A DNA stretch of 64,000 bases from positions 62,001-126,000 of the forward strand of contig NZ_JAKGSC010000003.1 in NCBI RefSeq assembly GCF_022478115.1, read 5' to 3'. Shown here one piece after another: positions 36,551 to 45,403 of the stretch. Below the pieces are notes generated by a model. It was not told the DNA's origin. It did no database searches and worked only from the letters and a program-made list of their open reading frames with translations. This DNA is from Tenacibaculum aquimarinum (GTDB taxonomy: Bacteria; Bacteroidota; Bacteroidia; Flavobacteriales; Flavobacteriaceae). Position numbers and translations under genes: made by a program. Each line of letters opens with the position of its first letter. Within the stretch, counting starts at the first letter, position 1.

Positions 36551-37824
36551 AAGCTTTAATTATTACATATTATTGGCCTCCAGCAGGCGGAAGTGGCGTG
36601 CAACGTTGGTTGAAATTTGTAAAATATTTACAAGATTTTGACATAGAACCTGTTGTTTACGTTCCAGAGAATGCACAATATCCTATTAAAGATGTATCGC
36701 TAGAAAAAGATGTTCCTGAAAATATTGAAGTTTTAAAACAACCAATTTGGGAACCAAATAATATTTTATCCTTATTCAAAAAAGATAGTAAACAAAGTGC
36801 AGGTTTTTTAAATCCAAATCCAAGTTTTGTTGGGGCAATCTTACAAAAAATAAGAGCAAATTACTTTATTCCTGATGCACGTAAATTTTGGGTAAAACCT
36901 TCGGTTAAATTCTTGAAAAACTATCTTTCAAAAAATAATATTGATGTTGTAATAACAACAGGTCCGCCACACAGTTTACATTTAATTGGGCTTCAGCTAA
37001 AGAAAGAGATTGGTGTAAAATGGATTTCAGATTATAGAGATCCTTGGACAGGTATCGATTATTTTCATCAATTACCATTATCAAAAAAAGCTAGAAGTAA
37101 ACATCATCAATTAGAACAAGAAGTTTTAAGAAACGCTGATGCAGTGTTGGTTGTTGGAAAAACCATGAAAGAGAATTATAAAATGTTTTCGAATAATATT
37201 CATGTTATAACAAATGGATTTGATTCTAGTTTAAATGAAATAAAAGAAAACGTTTTAGATAGAAAATTCTCAATAACGCATATTGGAATGATGAATTCTG
37301 ATAGAAATCCTCTCGTCTTATGGAAGGTTTTGTCAGATTTATGTAAGGAAAATAAAGAATTTGAACACGATTTAGAAATCAAGTTAATAGGAAAAGTTGC
37401 TGCTGAAATTGATGAGTCAATAGAGAGATATCAACTTAAAAATATTGTAAATATTGATTATTTACCTCATAATGAAGTAAAAATCCATCAACAGAAATCG
37501 CAAGTTTTATTGTTGGCTATAAATAATGTTCCGAGTGCAAAAGGTATTTTAACAGGAAAAATATTTGAGTATTTACAAGCTAAAAGACCTATTTTAGCAA
37601 TTGGTCCAGAAGATGGGGATTTAGCGGAAGTTTTAAATTCAACCAAAGCAGGAACTATAGTTGATTTTGAAGATAAAGAAAAGTTAAAGAATACTGTTTT
37701 AAAATTATATTCAGCTTATAAAAAAGGAGATTTAACTATAGAATCAAGTAATATAGAACAATATCATCGTAAGAATTTAACAGAACAATTGTCAATTGTA
37801 ATTAAAGAAATTATAAATAAGTAG
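36547..37824 (+). CDS. Glycosyltransferase, GT4-like
   Basis: A 425-residue GT-B enzyme with the opening ITYYWPPAGGSGVQRWLKF, a middle WISDYRDPWTG motif, and a C-terminal donor-binding region GKIFEYLQAKRPILAIGPEDGD. The start appears to be TTG within a four-base TTGA overlap with the previous gene's stop. It probably adds a sugar during assembly of a surface polysaccharide together with its neighbours. Confidence 0.9.
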   Translation: MKALIITYYWPPAGGSGVQRWLKFVKYLQDFDIEPVVYVPENAQYPIKDVSLEKDVPENIEVLKQPIWEPNNILSLFKKDSKQSAGFLNPNPSFVGAILQKIRANYFIPDARKFWVKPSVKFLKNYLSKNNIDVVITTGPPHSLHLIGLQLKKEIGVKWISDYRDPWTGIDYFHQLPLSKKARSKHHQLEQEVLRNADAVLVVGKTMKENYKMFSNNIHVITNGFDSSLNEIKENVLDRKFSITHIGMMNSDRNPLVLWKVLSDLCKENKEFEHDLEIKLIGKVAAEIDESIERYQLKNIVNIDYLPHNEVKIHQQKSQVLLLAINNVPSAKGILTGKIFEYLQAKRPILAIGPEDGDLAEVLNSTKAGTIVDFEDKEKLKNTVLKLYSAYKKGDLTIESSNIEQYHRKNLTEQLSIVIKEIINK

Positions 37825-39278
37825 TGGGAATAATTTTAAAACAGTCTCTTAAAAATTCACTCATAATATATCTTGGGTTTATTGTTGGTGGTATAAATGT
37901 AATTGTTTTATATCCTCAAATTTTGAAGTCAGAATTTTATGGATTGGTTGTGTATTTGCTATCGGCTTCCAACTTAATAATGCCTTTAGCTGCTTTTGGT
38001 ATTCATAATACTATTGTTAAGTTTTATTCTTCTTACAGTGAGAAAGAACAACAAGATCGATTTTTGTCGATAGCAATTATTTTACCACTTTTTATTGCAA
38101 TTCCGTTAGGTTTTTTTTGGAATGAAATTCAAAATTGGATTTTAACTAAATTACCAACAGAGAATAAAATTGTAGAAAGTTATACGCTATCAATATATAT
38201 AATTGCAATTTCTTGTGCTTATTTTGAAGTTTTTTATTCTTGGGCTAAAGTTCAGTTACAATCGGTCTTTGGTAATATTTTAAAAGAATTTTATAATAGA
38301 GCTGTTGTGTGTGTGTTATTACTTTCAATTTCCTTTGGATGGATAACAAAACCTGATTTTATATGGGTTTTAACAGGCTTTTATGTCTTAAGAACATTGT
38401 TAATGATGTTTTATGCTTTTAGATTGTATACACCAAAATTGTCATTTCAATTACCAGATAATTTTAAAGAAATACTACGTTATTCAGCTTATATAATCTT
38501 AGCAGGAAGTGCAGGAGCCATTATTTTAGATATCGATAAGGTTATGATACCAAGTAAGGAAGTGGTAAATATAGCAGCTTATTATGCCGTTGCGGTATTT
38601 ATCGGTTCATTTATTGAAGCTCCAAGTAGAGCTATGTCTCAGATATTACAACCTTTAACTTCTAAAACTTTAAATGAAAACAATAATTCTGAAGTAGAAA
38701 ATCTTTATAAAAAGAGTTCAATTAATTTGTTGTTAATTGGAGGTTTGTTCTTTTTATTAGTTAACTGTGGTGTCGTAGAGCTTTTTAAATTAATGCCAGA
38801 AAAAGGTTATTCTGAAGGTGTTTTAGTTGTTTTAATGATTTCAGTAGCTAAATTATATAATATGTTCCTGGGTAATAATGGAGCTATTATAAACAATTCA
38901 AAATTTTATAGAATTGCTTTACCAATTGGTGTTGGTATGGCTTTGTCTGTGTATTTTTTAAATAATTATTTATTTGAATTTTTTAGAACCGATGGATTTG
39001 CATTAGCAACTTTAATAACTATTTTAATTTTTAATACACTCAAAATATTCTTTGTAAAGGCTAAATTTAATATGACTCCTTTCACAAATAAGTCAATACA
39101 GTTAATATTGGTTATTTTGTGTGTATTCTTAGTTTTTTACTTTTGGAATTTTCCATTTCATCCGATATTAAATATACTTTTTAAAAGTATATTAATTGTA
39201 GTAAGTTATTTATTTATGGTTTTAAAAATGAATATTTCACCAGAGATAGATAATCTAATTAAACGTTTTATTAAGTAG
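37824..39278 (+). CDS. Wzx-like polysaccharide flippase (MOP superfamily)
   Basis: A 484-residue membrane protein with about 12-14 helices and short loops, matching lipopolysaccharide and O-antigen flippases that move lipid-linked oligosaccharides across the inner membrane. Helical segments begin at SLIIYLGFIVGGINVIVLY. The start is GTG, overlapping the previous TAG stop by one base. It is the last gene of the YfhO-glycosyltransferase operon, which lacks a visible polymerase or ligase gene in this window. Confidence 0.9.
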   Translation: MGIILKQSLKNSLIIYLGFIVGGINVIVLYPQILKSEFYGLVVYLLSASNLIMPLAAFGIHNTIVKFYSSYSEKEQQDRFLSIAIILPLFIAIPLGFFWNEIQNWILTKLPTENKIVESYTLSIYIIAISCAYFEVFYSWAKVQLQSVFGNILKEFYNRAVVCVLLLSISFGWITKPDFIWVLTGFYVLRTLLMMFYAFRLYTPKLSFQLPDNFKEILRYSAYIILAGSAGAIILDIDKVMIPSKEVVNIAAYYAVAVFIGSFIEAPSRAMSQILQPLTSKTLNENNNSEVENLYKKSSINLLLIGGLFFLLVNCGVVELFKLMPEKGYSEGVLVVLMISVAKLYNMFLGNNGAIINNSKFYRIALPIGVGMALSVYFLNNYLFEFFRTDGFALATLITILIFNTLKIFFVKAKFNMTPFTNKSIQLILVILCVFLVFYFWNFPFHPILNILFKSILIVVSYLFMVLKMNISPEIDNLIKRFIK

Positions 39279-39288
39279 TTTTTCTAGC

Positions 39289-39362
39289 AAAAAAATAAGG
39301 TCTATCAATATTAAGATAGACCTGTAAAGGGGAAACTCCTGTACCTAAAAATTTTAGAAACG
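39289..39362 (-). ncRNA. Candidate small RNA downstream of the Crp-like gene
   Basis: On the minus strand an exact TATCTTTG (39376-39369) lies between the Crp-like stop and the terminator. Initiation near 39362 would give an RNA of about 74 bases without an ORF. The -33 region reads TTTAG rather than TTG. This could instead be only the 3' untranslated region of the Crp-like mRNA. Confidence 0.3.
39298..39323 (-). terminator. Intrinsic terminator on the minus strand
   Basis: A 9-bp stem AGGTCTATC/GATAGACCT with an 8-base loop. On the minus strand a T-rich run follows (39297-39289). It would end transcription from the Crp-like gene, or from the candidate small RNA promoter in between. Confidence 0.8.
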
Positions 39363-39417
39363 GGTTTGCAAAGATAGAATATAACATAAGTACTGCTCTA
39401 AACATAGGTTTATAAAG

Positions 39418-39993
39418 TTACTTAGAGTATAAGGCCTTTCTAATTCTGCTAAATTGTATTGGAGTTATGTTTAAGTAAGCTGCAACTTGATATAAAGGTA
39501 TTAGCTTTTCAATATCTGGAGCAATTTTTTTAAGTTCTAAGTAACGTTCCGTAGCGTTTAAGGTACTTAAGGAAGTTACTCGTCTTTCAATATTTATAAA
39601 TGCATTTTCTAAATTTTTAATATGTAGAAGAGCAATATCATGATGTTTTTTAGTAAGCGATATAAAAGTATCCCAATTACCTTCAAATACTGTACACTCA
39701 GTAATACAAGCATACGTAGAAGTTGCAGGTGTTTTTAATATTAATGAGGTTAGAGAGCAAAAAACAGATACAGGAATAAAAATTGATCTTATATGTTCTT
39801 TTCCTTTTTTATCTAAAGTATAACTTCTGGCAATACCTTCAATTAATAAAAAAGTGTTTTTTGCGGTTTTTCCAGCAGGGTCTATTATTTCTCCTTTTTT
39901 GTATTTTTTCAAAGAGAAAAGGTTTTCTAAATCCTTAATAGATTCATCTGATAATTTTACTATTGAAGAAGCGTGTTTTTTAACTGAACTCAT
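39418..39993 (-). CDS. Crp/Fnr-family regulator
   Basis: A 191-residue protein with an N-terminal cyclic-nucleotide-binding-type beta roll (about 15-115; KKGEIIDPAGKTAKNTFLLIEGIAR) and a C-terminal helical domain with IPLYQVAAYLNITPIQFSRIRK as the helix-turn-helix. The phosphate-binding cassette residues of true cAMP sensors are not evident, as is usual for the many Crp-like proteins of Flavobacteriia, so the ligand may be something else or none. Its stop lies 95 bases before a minus-strand terminator. Confidence 0.88.
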   Translation of the reverse strand: MSSVKKHASSIVKLSDESIKDLENLFSLKKYKKGEIIDPAGKTAKNTFLLIEGIARSYTLDKKGKEHIRSIFIPVSVFCSLTSLILKTPATSTYACITECTVFEGNWDTFISLTKKHHDIALLHIKNLENAFINIERRVTSLSTLNATERYLELKKIAPDIEKLIPLYQVAAYLNITPIQFSRIRKALYSK

Positions 39994-40018
39994 TTGTCCC
40001 TGATAACGAATAGGTTAT

Positions 40019-40636
40019 CTACAAATGTAATTTAATTTTCTCTAAAAAACTAATTGTATTTGGACCTTCCATAAAAAGTAAATCTAATATAGAAAGGTTG
40101 GGTAGAAAGCCGTGTTTGTCGTCAAACATTTGAATGTATTTAGGTGTTTTTACTTCAATTCCTTTTTTATCAATAGCTAAATTTCTAAAATCTATTCCCT
40201 TCGGCAGTAACTCGTATTTTGTTGTTTTTGAGTATTTTAAAGGAAGTTGTAGTGCGTCCATTAATATTGAAAAAGTATCAATGTTTACATCAACTAAAAA
40301 CTTGTATTCTTTTGTAAAAATTGGCATTAAATCATCTATATAAAACTCAAAAAAAGGTGAGGTTCTATATGCAGATTGTAGCGATTTTAAATGTTGACTT
40401 TGCCATGGTGAAACGTTTTCAACTAAGGTGTCTTTTGTTTTTTTTCTTCCTGCTGTTTTTGGGTGTTTTACAGGAATATTTAAAAGCTGCTTGCCATTTG
40501 CGCCATAAATATAGCAACGGTTTCTATAGGTTTGTTTTTGAAAATTATCTTCAACCTCAAAAACAATATCATCCGAATTTACAATTGCTGAATATTGCGA
40601 AATAGGAGAGAAGTATGTTGGTAGAAATAAACTCAA
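40019..40636 (-). CDS. WbqC-family protein
   Basis: A 205-residue cytosolic protein starting MSLFLPTYFSPISQYSAIVN, with NRCYIYGANGKQLLNIPVKHP, AYRTSPFFEFYIDDL and a C-terminal LDLLFMEGPNTISFL motif, all typical of the WbqC family. Such genes lie near polysaccharide or signal peptidase genes; the biochemical role is not settled. The start seems to be TTG, two bases after the lepB stop, so it is co-translated with lepB. Confidence 0.88.
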   Translation of the reverse strand: MSLFLPTYFSPISQYSAIVNSDDIVFEVEDNFQKQTYRNRCYIYGANGKQLLNIPVKHPKTAGRKKTKDTLVENVSPWQSQHLKSLQSAYRTSPFFEFYIDDLMPIFTKEYKFLVDVNIDTFSILMDALQLPLKYSKTTKYELLPKGIDFRNLAIDKKGIEVKTPKYIQMFDDKHGFLPNLSILDLLFMEGPNTISFLEKIKLHL

Positions 40637-40638
40637 GG

Positions 40639-42222
40639 TTAGTCAGTTTTTTTTCTTCCTTTGTAAAAACTATATCCAAAATATGCTGCAAATAAGGTAA
40701 GAACAACCCATAAATAAGAAACAGGTTTCCCGCTTCCATGAACAGTAGTAAACATTCTATCCCATCGAATAGATTTTATTTTATCAGAAAAGTTAAAGAT
40801 AGAAATATTTGGGTCCCAACTTAACCAAATCATAACAGGTTTACCAACTACGTGGTCAAACGGAACATAACCCCAATTACGAGCATCTAAAGAGTTTTGT
40901 CTATTGTCTCCCATTAACCAATAGTAATCTTGTTTAAAAGTATAGCTATTAGCTTCTTTTCCGTTAATGTAAATTTTGTCGTTCATAACAACTAAATTGT
41001 TGTTTTCATAACGATCAATAATTTGCTCGTAAAACGGAATTGATTTTGAATCTAAAGCAACAGTAACGCCTGCTTTTGGAATATAAATTGGTCCAAAATT
41101 ATCTGAACTCCATTTGTATTGTGGATTGTGTGGAAAAACTGCTTTGTCATAAAAACCTGCTGGTTTTAATTCTTTTGTTATGCTTTTAACCAATGGGTTT
41201 TCAGCCATTGCAGCAGCTTCATCATCGGTTAAATTAAGAATGTACTTTCCATCTCTTGTGCCACCTTCTCTAACATTGTATCTTTTTATAAAAGCTTGGC
41301 TAAATTGTTTTCCATCAGTATCAACTTCAAAAAACCATTGAGGATTTGCTCTGTCAGGTAAAACAGTTTTTTTTCCGTTAATAAAAACATAACCATTTCT
41401 AACTTCCAAACTATCGCCAGGAATACCAACAGAACGTTTAACGTAGTTTGTACGTTTGTCAATTGGTTTGTAGGTGTGTTTTCCAGATTTATCTCCCCAC
41501 ATAGAAGCTAAACTATCAACCGGCCAACTAAAAACAACAATATCGTTTCTTTTTATTTTTTGAAAACCAGGAATACGCATGTATGGTAAAGATAGTTTGT
41601 TTAAAAAGCCATCTTTATCAGTATCATCAGATATAAATGATTTACCAACTATTGGAAGCGTGTCATGTACCATTGGAGCAGCAACTGTTGTCATTGGTAC
41701 TCTAGCTCCGTAATGAAACTTACTAACGAACAAGTAATCTCCAACCCAAAGTGTTTTTTCTAAAGAGGAAGTTGGAATCGTATAAGGCTGCATAAAATAA
41801 GTATGCACTAAAGTAGCGGCAATAATTGCAAAAGAAATAGAACTTACCCATTCACCAAGGTTAGATTGTGGTTTTAAACTTCTGTCCTCTTTGTGTTTTG
41901 CATCAGTAAAATAGTTAATGTAGTATATGAAGAAACCAAAAGTTATAATAGCTAAAATTGTATGCAATCTTTTATTGAAACCAAAACTTCTACAGGTTTC
42001 TACCCAAATTATTGGAAACATTAATAAGTTTACAATTGGTATAAAAAGTAAAATTACCCACCATTTTGGTCGGTTAATAATTTGCATTAAAACAACTGCG
42101 TTATAAACTGGTATTGCTGCTTCCCAAGCTTGTCTTCCTGCTTTTACATATAATTTCCAAGTTCCTAAAAAGTGTACTACTTGTAATATTAGGAAAAATA
42201 TAAACCATTCAAAAAATGTCAT
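40639..42222 (-). CDS. lepB: Signal peptidase I with N-terminal DUF5684-like membrane domain
   Basis: A 527-residue inner-membrane enzyme that removes signal peptides. Residues 1-105 contain three or four helices resembling DUF5684. The S26 peptidase core begins about 125: another helix, the catalytic Ser S153 in IPTSSL and the general-base Lys K262 in YVKRSVGIPGDS. A long insertion lies between S153 and K262 and another follows, and the GDNRQNSLDARNWGYVP box is intact. The Ser motif reads TSSL rather than SGSM. The length is usual for Bacteroidota LepB and almost twice that of short Gram-positive forms. Confidence 0.95.
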   Translation of the reverse strand: MTFFEWFIFFLILQVVHFLGTWKLYVKAGRQAWEAAIPVYNAVVLMQIINRPKWWVILLFIPIVNLLMFPIIWVETCRSFGFNKRLHTILAIITFGFFIYYINYFTDAKHKEDRSLKPQSNLGEWVSSISFAIIAATLVHTYFMQPYTIPTSSLEKTLWVGDYLFVSKFHYGARVPMTTVAAPMVHDTLPIVGKSFISDDTDKDGFLNKLSLPYMRIPGFQKIKRNDIVVFSWPVDSLASMWGDKSGKHTYKPIDKRTNYVKRSVGIPGDSLEVRNGYVFINGKKTVLPDRANPQWFFEVDTDGKQFSQAFIKRYNVREGGTRDGKYILNLTDDEAAAMAENPLVKSITKELKPAGFYDKAVFPHNPQYKWSSDNFGPIYIPKAGVTVALDSKSIPFYEQIIDRYENNNLVVMNDKIYINGKEANSYTFKQDYYWLMGDNRQNSLDARNWGYVPFDHVVGKPVMIWLSWDPNISIFNFSDKIKSIRWDRMFTTVHGSGKPVSYLWVVLTLFAAYFGYSFYKGRKKTD

Positions 42223-42291
42223 AATTCTAAAATTTTATTCCTTTTTAAAGGATGTCAATTAGTAGTTTTAAATTACTAATTGTTACGTTTT

Positions 42292-42993
42292 TTAACCTAT
42301 GTTTAACACATCATTCATTGTGAAAACACCTGTTTTGTTTTGAAGCCATTCTGCCGCAATAACTGCTCCTAATGCAAATCCTTTGCGGTTATGCGCTGTA
42401 TGTTTAATATCAATAGTATCTACTTCAGAAGCATAAGAAACGGTATGCGTTCCAGGAACATCTGCTATTCTTTTAGCTATAATAGGAACAATTTCTTCGG
42501 AAGCTTCGCCGTCTAATTCCCATTTAGTTCTGTTGGTATTTTCTAAAACACCTTCTGCTAAAGTTATAGCTGTTCCGCTTGGAGCATCTAGTTTTTTTGT
42601 ATGATGAATTTCTTCCATAGAAATGTTATAATCTTGTAAAGCATTCATCATTTTAGCAAGTTGTTTATTCAACTCAAAAAAGATATTTACGCCTAAGCTA
42701 AAGTTTGAAGCATAAATAAAAGCACCCTTTTTTTCTTTACAAAGATTAATAGCTTCATCATATTTTTCTAACCAACCAGTAGTTCCAGAAATTACTGGGA
42801 CATTGTTGTTAAAACAGTCTGAAATATTATTAAAAGCTGATGTTGGTACACTAAAATCAATAGCAACATCTGCTAATGTAATGTCTACGATATCATCTTT
42901 GTCTTTTCTTATAACAATTTCATGTCCACGAGAAATTGCGATTTTTTCAATCTCTTTTCCCATTCTTCCGTAACCTAGTAATGCAATTTTCAT
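42292..42993 (-). CDS. dapB: 4-hydroxy-tetrahydrodipicolinate reductase
   Basis: A 233-residue enzyme of the lysine and diaminopimelate pathway that reduces hydroxy-tetrahydrodipicolinate with NAD(P)H. The nucleotide loop is GYGRMGKEI (residues 7-15); the substrate site is EIHHTKKLDAPSGTA, holding the conserved HH and K-D-A-P-S-G-T. It is a little shorter than the E. coli enzyme (273), as is common in Bacteroidota. Its ATG directly abuts the DUF5683 stop, and lepB follows after 69 bases. Confidence 0.96.
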   Translation of the reverse strand: MKIALLGYGRMGKEIEKIAISRGHEIVIRKDKDDIVDITLADVAIDFSVPTSAFNNISDCFNNNVPVISGTTGWLEKYDEAINLCKEKKGAFIYASNFSLGVNIFFELNKQLAKMMNALQDYNISMEEIHHTKKLDAPSGTAITLAEGVLENTNRTKWELDGEASEEIVPIIAKRIADVPGTHTVSYASEVDTIDIKHTAHNRKGFALGAVIAAEWLQNKTGVFTMNDVLNIG

Positions 42994-43572
42994 TTAAAAA
43001 GAATATTTTAATGAAAGTCCAACTTTTGGAGCTTCAACAAGCATTTTATCTGGCTGAAAAGTTGGTCTTATAGATAAATTATCATCAGTATTAAACTGTA
43101 AAAGGTGTGCGTTAACACTAGCTTCTACAATTTGTAAAACGTATAATAAAATACCAGTTAAAAGAGATAAATCTCTGTTTTTTCTTAATGTTGTTTGAGC
43201 GTTTTCTAAACTTGCTGTAGATAAAATAATAGAACCGTCATCTCTTGTAAATTCATCCTGTAAACCTTGTTCTCTAAGTTTAAAAGCGGTTCTGTATCTA
43301 TCGTATTCATTACTGTTATCAATGTAGAAATAAGTTGCAGTACCAATTGCAGCCCAAACTAATGGTGCTTTCCAGTACTTCTTATTGTAAATTTGACCAC
43401 CTCCTGGAAAAACTGCTGAATAAAAAGCTGCTTTTGATGGAGAAAGCGGATTGTATACACCTTCTTGGATAGATAATTCTTTTATTTTTATTGCAGTAGT
43501 ATCAATTTGTGCGTTGGCAAATAAACTGCAACATAAAAAGCAAAAAACGAATATGTGTTTCGGGAAACTCAC
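42994..43572 (-). CDS. DUF5683-domain exported protein
   Basis: A 192-residue protein with a signal peptide ending near ANAQ (about 22) and the family motif SPSKAAFYSAVFPGGGQIYNKKYWKAPLVWAAIG, then a C-terminal segment ending GLSLKYSF, which resembles an outer-membrane beta-strand finish. The family regularly sits between parB and dapB in Bacteroidota. The start is GTG with no gap after the parB stop. Function is unknown. Confidence 0.88.
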   Translation of the reverse strand: MSFPKHIFVFCFLCCSLFANAQIDTTAIKIKELSIQEGVYNPLSPSKAAFYSAVFPGGGQIYNKKYWKAPLVWAAIGTATYFYIDNSNEYDRYRTAFKLREQGLQDEFTRDDGSIILSTASLENAQTTLRKNRDLSLLTGILLYVLQIVEASVNAHLLQFNTDDNLSIRPTFQPDKMLVEAPKVGLSLKYSF

Positions 43573-44460
43573 TTATTTTAATAAGTTTTTAATTCGATTA
43601 AAATCTTCTTCAGAATGAAAAGGAATAGAGATTTTACCTTTTCCATTACTACTAACAGAAACGTCTATTTTGTGCCCAAAGTATTCGCTAATATCTTTTA
43701 CACTTTCCTTAACAAATTTAGGAAGTTGTTTCTTTTTAGCTGGTTTTGAAACTTTTCCTGTTTTTAAAGTTTTCACTAATTCTTCAGTTTGTCTAACCGA
43801 TAATTTTTCGCGTAAAACTTTTTCGTAAATATTTAATTGATCTTCTGTGCTTTCAACATTAATAAGTGCTCTTCCGTGACCCATTGAAATAAATCCGTCT
43901 CGCATTCCTGTTTGTACAATTGGATCTAATTTCAACAATCTTAAGTAGTTTGTTACGGTTGATCTTTTTTTACCAACACGCACACTCATTTCTTCTTGCG
44001 TTAAATTAATTTCATCAATTAAACGTTGGTAAGAAAGTGCTACTTCAATTGGATCTAGATTTTTACGTTGTATGTTTTCAACCAATGCCATTTCTAGCAT
44101 TTCTTGGTCGTTGGCAAGTCTAATGTAAGCAGGAACGGTTTTGTTTCCTATTAATTTTGAAGCTCTAAAACGGCGCTCTCCAGATACTAATTGAAATTTA
44201 TCTTCTGATAATTTACGAACTGTAATTGGTTGTATTACACCTAATTCTCTAATAGAACTAGCTAATTCTCTAAGTGCTTCTTCATCGAAATAAGTTCTTG
44301 GTTGATATGGATTTACATCAATAAGATTTAAATCTATTTCAATAATACTTCCAACAACTTTATCTGCATTTTCGTCTGAAGCTGTAATAACATTACTAGT
44401 TTCTTTTAATAAGGCAGATAATCCTCTTCCTAAAGCTTGTTTTTTAGTTGCCTTTGCCAT
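43573..44460 (-). CDS. parB: Chromosome partitioning protein ParB
   Basis: A 295-residue CTP-dependent DNA clamp that loads at parS and spreads. The N-terminal region has NPYQPRTYFDEEALRELA and the CTP-binding GERRFRASKLIG motif; the central helix-turn-helix lies around LTQEEMSVRVGKKRSTVTNY; a short C-terminal dimer domain ends the protein. It follows parA with one base between. No canonical parS (GTTTCACGTGAAAC-like) was found in the window by eye. Confidence 0.97.
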   Translation of the reverse strand: MAKATKKQALGRGLSALLKETSNVITASDENADKVVGSIIEIDLNLIDVNPYQPRTYFDEEALRELASSIRELGVIQPITVRKLSEDKFQLVSGERRFRASKLIGNKTVPAYIRLANDQEMLEMALVENIQRKNLDPIEVALSYQRLIDEINLTQEEMSVRVGKKRSTVTNYLRLLKLDPIVQTGMRDGFISMGHGRALINVESTEDQLNIYEKVLREKLSVRQTEELVKTLKTGKVSKPAKKKQLPKFVKESVKDISEYFGHKIDVSVSSNGKGKISIPFHSEEDFNRIKNLLK

Positions 44461-44461
44461 T

Positions 44462-45226
44462 TTATGCGTTCTTTTTTAAAAGTTCGTTTGCCAAATTTAA
44501 GTAATTTACAGCACCTTTACTTGTTGCATCGTATGCAATTATACTTTCTCCGTAACTTGGCGCTTCACCAAGACGTGTATTTCTTCTAATAATTGTGTCA
44601 AAAACCATAGAGCTGAAGTGTTTTCTAACTTCATCTACAACTTGGTTAGAAAGACGTAAACGAGAATCGAACATGGTTAATAATAAACCTTCAATATCTA
44701 ATTCTGGATTGTGTATTTTTTGTACACTTTTTATGGTATTTAATAGTTTTCCTAAACCTTCCAAAGCAAAATATTCACATTGAATTGGAATAATAACAGA
44801 ATCTGCTGCAACCAAAGAATTTAAAGTAATTAAACCTAATGATGGCGCGCAATCTATTAAAATATAATCGTAATCGTCTTTAATTTCTTCAAACGCTTTT
44901 TTAAGCATGTATTCACGCTTTTCTTTATCTACTAATTCAATTTCAATAGCAACTAAATCAATATGCGCAGGAATAATATCTACGTTTGGTGAGTTGGTTT
45001 CTATGATAGCTTCTTTTGCAGAAATAGTATGCTCTAAAACCTGATAGGTTCCAAACTCAACACTTTCAACATCAATACCCAATCCAGACGAAGCGTTTGC
45101 TTGTGGATCTGCATCAATTAATAAAACTTTCTTTTCTAAAACACCTAAAGACGCAGCAAGGTTAACTGTAGTTGTTGTTTTACCAACACCGCCTTTTTGA
45201 TTTGCTATTGCTATTATTTTTCCCAT
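44462..45226 (-). CDS. parA: Chromosome partitioning ATPase ParA (Soj-like)
   Basis: A 254-residue ATPase with the deviant Walker A KGGVGKTTT (residues 10-18) including the signature Lys, Walker A' DADPQANASS, and Walker B LIDCAPSLG. It lacks an N-terminal DNA-binding domain, so it is the chromosomal Soj type. It heads the parA-parB-DUF5683-dapB-lepB-wbqC run. An imperfect long palindrome lies about 80 bases upstream and may be regulatory. Confidence 0.97.
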   Translation of the reverse strand: MGKIIAIANQKGGVGKTTTTVNLAASLGVLEKKVLLIDADPQANASSGLGIDVESVEFGTYQVLEHTISAKEAIIETNSPNVDIIPAHIDLVAIEIELVDKEKREYMLKKAFEEIKDDYDYILIDCAPSLGLITLNSLVAADSVIIPIQCEYFALEGLGKLLNTIKSVQKIHNPELDIEGLLLTMFDSRLRLSNQVVDEVRKHFSSMVFDTIIRRNTRLGEAPSYGESIIAYDATSKGAVNYLNLANELLKKNA

Positions 45227-45305
45227 TAAAATAGTTCGATTACTAAACAGTAAAAATACAATTTATTGTAGTTTTTTAAAGAGAAAGATGTTAATAAAAT
45301 TACAA

Positions 45306-45340
45306 AAACATAAATCGCTAACAGTTAGGTGTTTATGTTT
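45306..45340. promoter_or_regulatory. Imperfect 35-bp palindrome upstream of parA
   Basis: Arms of 17 bases around a central A match at 14 of 17 positions; outer AAACATAAA and inner CTAAC are perfect. It lies between the parA start and the terminator of the pepD transcript. It may be a parA operator or a hairpin in the parA leader. It does not look like a classic parS. Confidence 0.4.
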
Positions 45341-45365
45341 ATTTGTGAACAATTTAAATATTAAA

Positions 45366-45391
45366 AAAACCGAAGCGTTAACTTCGGTTTT
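45366..45391 (-). terminator. Intrinsic terminator after pepD
   Basis: A 10-bp stem AAAACCGAAG/CTTCGGTTTT with a 6-base loop, flanked by A- and T-runs. It starts 13 bases beyond the pepD stop and isolates it from parA. Confidence 0.88.
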
Positions 45392-45403
45392 AGATTTGTT
45401 TTT

